A DNA stretch of 64,000 nucleotides from Saccopteryx bilineata (taxonomy: Eukaryota; Chordata; Mammalia; Chiroptera; Emballonuridae). This document shows, piece by piece, positions 58,057-64,000 of the stretch. The DNA is taken from contig NC_089493.1 in NCBI RefSeq assembly GCF_036850765.1, positions 123,386,239 through 123,450,238 of the forward strand, written 5' to 3'. Each line of letters begins with the position of its first letter. Within the stretch, counting starts at the first letter, position 1. The notes under the pieces are model-generated. The model was not told the DNA's origin, did not search any database, and was given only the letters and a program-made list of their open reading frames with translations. Position numbers and translations under genes: made by a program.

Positions 58057-58273
58057 TCTTATTTTCTTTTAATAATTTTTATTTATTTATTTTTATTTAT
58101 TCATTTTAGAGAGGAGAGAGAGACAGAGAGAGAGAGGAGAGAGAGACAGGAGGGAGGAGCTGGAAGCATCAACTCCCATATGTGCCTTGACCAGGCAAGC
58201 CCAGGGTTTCGAACCGGCAACCTCAGCATTTCCAGGTCGACGCTTTATCCACTGCGCCACCACAGGTCAGGCC
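58017..58273 (-). mobile_element. tRNA-derived SINE, short type
   Basis: T tail of more than 30 bases at the left, AG-rich block (58108-58155), GGAAGCATCAACTCCCATATG, B-box region GGTTTCGAACCGG near 58205, and head ending CACCACAGGTCAGGC. TSD TATTTTTATTCTT at 58004-58016 and 58274-58286. Confidence 0.92.
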
Positions 58274-58802
58274 TATTTTTATTCTTAATAAAATGTGAGA
58301 AGATGTGAGAGAAGGGGAGTCAGTGTACAAGTTTTAAGGATACTAGAGAAATTCACATAAATGATTTCAAGAACTGGAAAAATGCTTTAATGTCTCTGGA
58401 AATGTAAGTTTACCTCAAGTTTGAAAAAATCCTAGGCTCCTAACAAAGACAGGTGCTTATATAAAATCATCCATATTTTTTTTCTTTCCCTTTTTTATTT
58501 CTTGGGGATGCTCTTGGAGATTTTTTCCTTCAAAGCAACTGACTCTACTGGGGTGCTACAATCACAGTCAAATATCAGGGTTAGTCTCTGGCTTGATTGT
58601 TGCTTTAACTTGAACAGAAGAAACATTACCTGAAGAAGAATTCTTTTGTTCAAAAAGAAGCATGAGGACAACAGTACAAGTCAGGGAATTGTGATGGAGC
58701 AAAAGGATGATGTAATCTGTGACTAACATCTCCAAAGACTGGAAGTATTGAGGGTTTTTTAAATCTAAAGTTTTAGTTTTAAACTTCCTAATACCAACTT
58801 TT

Positions 58803-59208
58803 TTTTTTTTTCTTTCAATTTTTTTTTTTTTTTTCTGAAGCTGGAAACGGGGAGAGACAGTCAGACAGACTCCCGCATGCGCCCGACCGAGATCCACCCG
58901 GCACACCCACCAGGGGCGACGCTCTGCCCACCAGGGGGCGATGCTCTGCCCCTCCGGGGCGTCGCTCTGCCGCGACCAGAGCCACTCTAGCACCTGGGGC
59001 AGAGGCCAAGGAGCCATCCCCAGCGCCCGGGCCATCTTGTTCCAATGGAGCCTTGGCTGCGGGAGGGGAAGAGAGAGACAGAGAGGAAGGAGGGGGTGGG
59101 GGTGGAGAAGCAAATGGGCGCTTCTCTTATGTGCCCTGGCCGGGAAATGAACCTGGGTCCCCCGCACGCCAGGCCAACGCTCTACCGCTGAGCCAACCAG
59201 CCAGGGCC
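58803..59208 (-). mobile_element. tRNA-derived SINE, long type
   Basis: Minus-strand copy with T-rich tail, full body and head ending GAGCCAACCAGCCAGGGC. TSD CCTAATACCAACTTTT at 58787-58802 and 59209-59224 (16 bp, exact). Open frames crossing it on both strands are not genes. Confidence 0.95.
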
Positions 59209-59316
59209 CCTAATACCAACTTTTGAGACACAGTTAAAATGGAACTAAAAGACACCTTATACCTTACACACAGTAAGGTAATTTGAGTTTAAAAATTGTA
59301 GCCATTATTTTTTATA

Positions 59317-59862
59317 CTAATTTTTTATTGATTGTTTTAGAGAGGTAGAGAGATAGAGGCAGAAAAGGAAAGAGAGAGGGAGAGAGAGATGAGAAGCATC
59401 AACTCATAGTTGCTTCACTTTAGCCGTTCATTGATTGTTTCTGTTTTTTTTTTTTTTATCTTTTTTTAAGACTATTTATTCATTTTAGAGAGAAGAGAGA
59501 GAGAAGCTGGGAGGAGCAGGAAGCATCAGCTCCCATATGTGCCTTGACCAAGCAAGCCCAGGGTTTCAAACTGGTGATCTCAGTGTTCCAGATTGATGAA
59601 TTATCCACTGTGCCACCACGGGTCAGGTCATTGATTGCTTTTCATATGTGCTTTGACCCAGGTGCTCAAGCTAAGCCAGTGACCTCTCACTCAAGCTAGA
59701 GACCCTGGGATAATGTCAGTGATCCCACAATGAAGTCAGCAACCACCCACTCAAGCTGGCTACCCTACACTCAAGCTACCAGCCTGCACTCAAGCTAGTA
59801 ACTTAAGGGTTTCAAACCAGAGACCTCAGCTCTCTGTCCATAGCACCACCACCAATCAGGCA
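59317..59862 (-). mobile_element. Old SINE containing a younger nested SINE
   Basis: The outer SINE (intermediate type) starts with TTTTTTATTGATTGTTTTAGAGAG and ends CCACCACCAATCAGGCA; CATTATTTTT near 59303 and 59861 is a likely outer TSD. A short-type SINE, about 59442-59628, is inserted in it, marked by CATTGATTG just before its T tail (59428-59436) and again just after it (59629-59637). Confidence 0.85.
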
Positions 59863-59889
59863 CATTATTTTTAACTCTACTTTAAAATA

Positions 59890-60261
59890 GGGCCCTGGCC
59901 GGTTGGCTCAGTGGTAGAGTGTCGGCCTGGCGTGCAGAAGTCCCGGGTTTGATTCCCGGCCAGGGCACACAGGAGAAGTGCCCATCTGCTTCTCCACCCC
60001 TCCCCCTCTCCTTCCTCTCTGTCTCTCTCTTCCCCTCCTGCAGCTAAGGCTCCATTGGAGCAAAGGGGATGGCTCTGTGGCCTCTGCCTCAGGCGCTAGA
60101 TTGGCTCTGGTCACAACATAGCGATGCCCCAGATGGGCAGAGCATCTGCCCTCTGGTGGGCAGAGCGTCGCCCCCTGGTGGGTGTGCTGGGTGGATCCTG
60201 GTGGGGTGCATGTGAGAGTCTGTCTGACTGTCTCTCCCCGTTTCCAGCTTCAGAAAAATAC

Positions 60262-60292
<31 letters not shown>
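59890..60292 (+). mobile_element. tRNA-derived SINE, long type, with (AAT)n tail
   Basis: Complete plus-strand copy: head GGGCCCTGGCCGGTTGGCTC, B box GGTTTGATTCC near 59946, full body (with a small deletion near 60060-60070). The tail has turned into an (AAT)n microsatellite (60262-60292). No clear TSD was found. Confidence 0.94.
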
Positions 60293-60736
60293 TAATTGTC
60301 TTTAGACACAAATATTCAAGTTAACATTTTTTTTACTCTTCTGCTCACTTGGAAAAGATTATAATATAGCAAGAAAATACCCACAAGTAGAATACTCTGG
60401 TATTTTATTGCCTAAGAGATCATGAGCAAATCACTTCTTTTAAGAAAGAAAAAACATGTTTGTATCAAGGTCAAACTTTATGCCATTTTATATGAAGTTC
60501 TAAAATTAGAGAGTCTGATAATATCTATAATTCCTAGGATCAATGGTTTTAAAATAGTTAAACAGGAAAACATAAGAACTATAATAACATCCATGAAGAT
60601 GATACAGGTACCTGAATAAAAAATACACAATCCCAGAAGAGGCAAACAGAAGCACACATGTAGGAAAGCTGCAATTTAAGAGTGTGTTGAAGGGAAACAA
60701 AAGTTCCTTCAAAGACAGCTTCATAAAAACTGTTCT

Positions 60737-61100
60737 ATTAACAGCGGTAGAGCATCGGCCCGGAATGTGGAAGTCCTGGGTTCAATTCCTGGCTGGCCAG
60801 AGCACACAGGAGAAGGGGCCATCTGCTTTTTCACCCTTCCTCCTCTCCTTTCTCTCTATCTCTCTCTTGCCTTTCCTTCCCGCAGCCAAAGCACCACTGG
60901 AGCAAAGTCGGCCTGGAGGATAAGAATGGCTCCATGGCCTCCTCCTCAGGCACTAGAATGACTCCGGTTGCAGTGGAGCAATGCCCCAGATGGGCCGAGC
61001 ATGCTGGGTAGATTCCGATCAGCTGCATGGGGGAGTCTGTCTGTCTGCTGCCCCCACTTCTCACTTTGGAAAAATATATTTTAAAAAAGAAAAAAAAATA
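60737..61100 (+). mobile_element. tRNA-derived SINE, long type, 5'-truncated
   Basis: It begins within the A box (AGCGGTAGAGCATCGGCC), with the first 20 or so bases of the head missing. B box GGTTCAATTCC near 60778. The body has a deletion and the tail is A/T-rich. Confidence 0.88.
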
Positions 61101-61204
61101 TGTCCCAAAACATAACAGCACAGAAACTAAAAAAGATGGCTCATGTGACATTCAAAATAAATGGGGTGGACCCTACCATACTCTTACAATCCACATTCTG
61201 TATT

Positions 61205-61405
61205 CACAGTGTGAAAGACTGGGAGCAGCCTTTAATAAAAGCCACCACTTAGAGAATATCTAACATGTGCCTGACAGTGCCCTAAGTGCTTTACATACAG
61301 TTCTTTATTTCATCCTCAAACCTGCACTGCAATGTAGACATTATGAGCTCATTTTATAGATAAAAGACACTGAAGTCTTAAGCACTTAAGGAATTTCCTA
61401 TCAAG
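61205..61405 (+). mobile_element. MIR-like ancient SINE
   Basis: Contains ACATGTGCCTGACAGTGCCC, TAAGTGCTTTACATACAG, TTTATTTCATCCTCAAACC and CATTTTATAGATAAAAGACA, the order of the MIR core and 3' region. Diverged, as expected for a pre-placental repeat. Confidence 0.8.
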
Positions 61406-62166
61406 GAGTGCTACCACCATTTAGATACAGTGGTTCTTATGGACTTCAACATGCTGGATTATCTCAAACTATCACATTACTTTGTAGAGTCTGGCACTAT
61501 TACAGCATTTTGCCTATACAGTTGTGCTCCATATTACATTTCCACATTTTAAAATTCATTAAGCATATTTCTCCTCTTAAATGAAGTAGTTGTAATACTC
61601 TATGGACACCACTGCCAAGTAAATATCTCATCTATTTTGAGAATTTTAAAAATAATTATCCTTCCAATCAAGAGAGAGAAAATTCCTAAGAAATATTTTA
61701 GAAGCAGAAAATAGAGAGAAAGTAAATTTTTTTACTTTCTTTAAGAAACATGAAATTGTTTTCCCGCTTCTTCTCCCCCTACCCTCTCTGACACTTTTCC
61801 TGGTCAGTGTGAGAACTGCAGACAGATAATAGAACATATGCCAATTTTAATTTTATTAAAGTTTCTCAAAATTTTTCCAACAAAACTTGGAAAATATTCT
61901 ACATATTGTAGAAAACAAGAATTTTCTGATATATAAATTTACTCAATAGAAAAGGAATTTGAAAACAAGTTTTTCACCAACAAAAATTGAAAAAATATTT
62001 TATTTTCTGACAGAAAATAGGTTGATTTGGTCTATGGGAAGACAATGACTTTCTCAATCAGGTTGATGAAAAACATTTTCTATGAATTTCAATTTAATTC
62101 TATTCTTCTAAGGTCAAAATTATATTTAGAGTATATTATGTAATGAGTATTTTATAAAAAATATAT

Positions 62167-62246
62167 ACTACTCACAAAAATTAGGGGATATTTTATAGCT
62201 TCATATTCACCTTGAAATATTCCCTAATTTTGTTAGTATAGTAGTA
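62167..62246. mobile_element. Short palindromic MITE (Tc1/mariner type)
   Basis: About 80 bp. Left end TACTACTCACAAAAATTAGG, right end CCCTAATTTTGTTAGTATAG; they are imperfect inverted repeats over about 25 bp. TA duplication at the ends is consistent with Tc1/mariner. No coding potential. Confidence 0.7.
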
Positions 62247-62399
62247 GCAAAGGTATATTAAAATTAATAATAGTTATAATGCTTTCTAAATGTGTGCAAT
62301 AAACAAGGCATCACTAGTAACAGCTATAATTTAATACCTACTTTATTAGTCTTGATAAGATATATTTGGAAAAAATCTCAGAAATTGAGAAAAATAAAT

Positions 62400-62630
62400 A
62401 GTCTTAATGACTGAATAACAAATACTTTTTAAGTCAAGGGTTTTTTTCTGCTCAATTCTTGGCTTTTACAAAGAAAAAATATATATATTTTCAAACCAAA
62501 GCAGGAGGATCTAGTCAAGTTCTCAGCCAATTGCCAATTTAAAAATAACTTATAATGATGAATCACTGCATCAGGGTCCTGGAGCCCCTTGGGAGGTGAG
62601 GTAGTGCTGAGATTAAAGAATGCATGAGAA
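62400..62630. other. Noncoding DNA next to the ERV
   Basis: No recognisable gene. May include the far end of the ERV LTR, but no TSD or clear boundary was found. Confidence 0.3.
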
Positions 62631-62639
62631 GTCAACATG

Positions 62640-62885
62640 AGGGGGAAAGAGGGTTATAGAAGCTCTTGCACACTTTATTTTTCATTTTTCCAAGGCTAGT
62701 TTTATACAGTGCAGAAGGATTTGTGCATGTACCTCCTCTTCCTGCTGAAGTAAACTGTAGATCAGGCAGTAGGTTATATAACTGTGGGAGCAACAGTGCA
62801 TGTGCTCCTACTTCCAGGCCCTGTCCTCTGGCATAGCTACTGTGCAGGCATGTCAGGCTCCAGCTCACGGCTGGATTCTCACACT
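62640..62885 (-). promoter_or_regulatory. Possible 3' LTR of the ERV (TATA and AATAAA)
   Basis: On the minus strand, downstream of the envelope relic, there is a TATATAAC-like box near 62773, another TATAAAA at 62700-62706, and AATAAA at 62674-62679. Order and spacing fit an LTR promoter/R region. The TG start and the CA end are not convincingly located, so this is a tentative call. Confidence 0.35.
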
Positions 62886-64000
62886 CTACCCCTGTAGAGT
62901 TTGAGGCACCTGGCTTCTTTTCTCAGAGCACTCCCTTGGCCCAGAAATTACAACTGCAGTAGAGGGAACAACAGGCTACTGCTAGTCCCCCTGCTATACC
63001 TGCAAAAAGTAAGAGAAGCCCATCTCCAGGATGTTCCTAGGCTCTCCCACTAATAGGAGAGAGGGTCCTCTAACAGAACCTGCATGGCTGACACTTTAGC
63101 ATCTCTCTTCTGCAAAGTCTCTTGAATCTACTGCTGATTATTGGGAATATACACACAGCAGTCTACATGCATAAGGGCACATGTACTGCCCTGTGCAGCA
63201 GTAAAAGTCTAAGGCCATGTGGTTCCGTAAGACTACCTTCCGCATCTGGGTAGTCTCATCAAGGAGGAGACTCAGGGAATGGCATGTGACATTCAAGCTC
63301 GGGCTACGTGTTAGGGCAATGCCTCAACCTGCAATTCTACATCAATAATGCCACTCCCAGTACAAAGAGAGCCAGAGGGTAAAACTACTAGGTAGCTCTC
63401 TTCTCCCTATGCCAGCAGTGATACATAGGCTCCCAATTCTGGTGCTTTTGTGGCAATGTCTGTACCACCTTCCTATAGTTAAATGGGTAACCCCAAGTAC
63501 AGTGGTCAGTCCAGCTAGCCATACCTGCCACAGACCCACAACCCGTCTTCTGGCAGACTATCTGTAGGCTTTGTACCTACAAGCTTTCTCTGATCCCACA
63601 AGTGATTTGTGGTGGGAGACACTGTCAGGTTGGCACACAAGTCTGCAGGCAGCCAGCCCACAGTGCGGTTGGGATCACTATCATTGAGCTGCTCTATACA
63701 AAAAAGGGGCTGCCTGCAAAAGCTCCACATGAATGCCTGCCACCCACCCCAACGGTTATGCACAGCTTTCCCCAGCAGGGGCGGTTCATTGTGGCGAGAG
63801 TTCCGGAGAAGCATCTCAATAGCACATCAACACACATTCCACTCCAGACTCGTGCGCTGGGCATTTCCAGCGCACAACTCAGCCCAGTTCTGGAGGGATG
63901 CAGGGGGCAATATGCCAAGAAAGCCCTTCTGCTGTCTCTGTAGGCAGCTCGGTGCAAATCCAGCAATGGGACACCTGATGCACCTGTGCAAAAGTGTGGG
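62886..64000 (-). pseudogene. ERV envelope (SU-TM) relic, runs off the window
   Basis: A retroviral envelope gene on the minus strand, with its 5' part outside the window. The surface-subunit part is open in pieces (63814 to 63515, then 63539 to 63342 in another frame) and includes a glycosylation-type N-x-S/T motif. The transmembrane subunit follows: the conserved heptad/immunosuppressive-like region and the CX6CC disulphide motif lie at about 63155-63240 but are in two reading frames, separated by a one-base offset near 63202-63206. Downstream is a hydrophobic stretch likely to be the membrane span (about 62950-63010). CX6CC places it with gamma-type or D-type envelopes. Further stops occur after the CX6CC motif. 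It is not functional. Confidence 0.7.

Noticed and set aside
63342..63814. Intact captured envelope (syncytin-like gene)
   Set aside because: The frame changes between SU pieces, is shifted in the TM hallmark region and stops afterwards. It cannot encode a full envelope protein as given.

Overview
This is a stretch of mammalian nuclear DNA, almost certainly from a bat, and it holds no recognisable host protein-coding gene. The bat call rests on a tRNA-derived SINE of about 390 bp (A box like TGGCTCAGTGGTAGAG, B box like GGTTCGATTCC, then a pyrimidine-rich body and an A tail). I know this SINE from microbats, most strongly from horseshoe-bat-like (Rhinolophus) genomes. Species level is inference. 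Nearly everything identifiable is transposable-element DNA: L1 LINEs, three kinds of tRNA-derived SINE, pogo/Tigger, mariner and hAT DNA transposons, and endogenous retrovirus (ERV) pieces. All retroelement and transposase reading frames seen are broken.

Layout. 1-12.24 kb: a Tigger (pogo-type) transposon with a dead transposase. It is cut by a 483-bp solo LTR and by a 9.4-kb L1-derived insertion (2554-11965) bounded by a perfect 15-bp target-site duplication (TSD). That insertion contains a full-length L1 with an almost open ORF2, followed by 3.2 kb of non-L1 DNA (ERV fragments, a SINE, another L1 tail, an internally deleted mariner). It ends in a poly(A) tail 16 nt after the mariner's AATAAA, which reads as a very long L1 3' transduction. 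12.24-14.69 kb: old unique-looking DNA. 14.7-22.97 kb: a SINE with an 18-bp TSD, then a full-length L1 whose 5'UTR carries about 240-bp tandem monomers. 23.0-26.3 kb: a 352-bp hAT MITE, an MLT1-type LTR, and a minus-strand ERV LTR block flanked by a perfect 65-bp direct repeat.

26.3-52.7 kb: an ancient plus-strand L1 fragment, then a Russian-doll nest of four minus-strand L1s (L1-0 contains L1-A contains L1-B contains L1-C), each junction marked by a TSD, with SINEs scattered inside. 52.7-57.4 kb: MER5-like relics, a SINE, an 872-bp hAT element with a SINE inside it, and unique DNA. 57.4-61.1 kb: a dense SINE cluster including one SINE nested in another. 61.1-62.6 kb: a MIR relic and a mariner-type MITE. 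62.6-64 kb: the end of a minus-strand ERV with a broken envelope gene, running off the window.

There are no genes working together here. The value lies in the insertion stratigraphy, in the L1 promoter architecture, and in one large candidate 3' transduction that converts a mariner polyadenylation signal into an L1 terminator.
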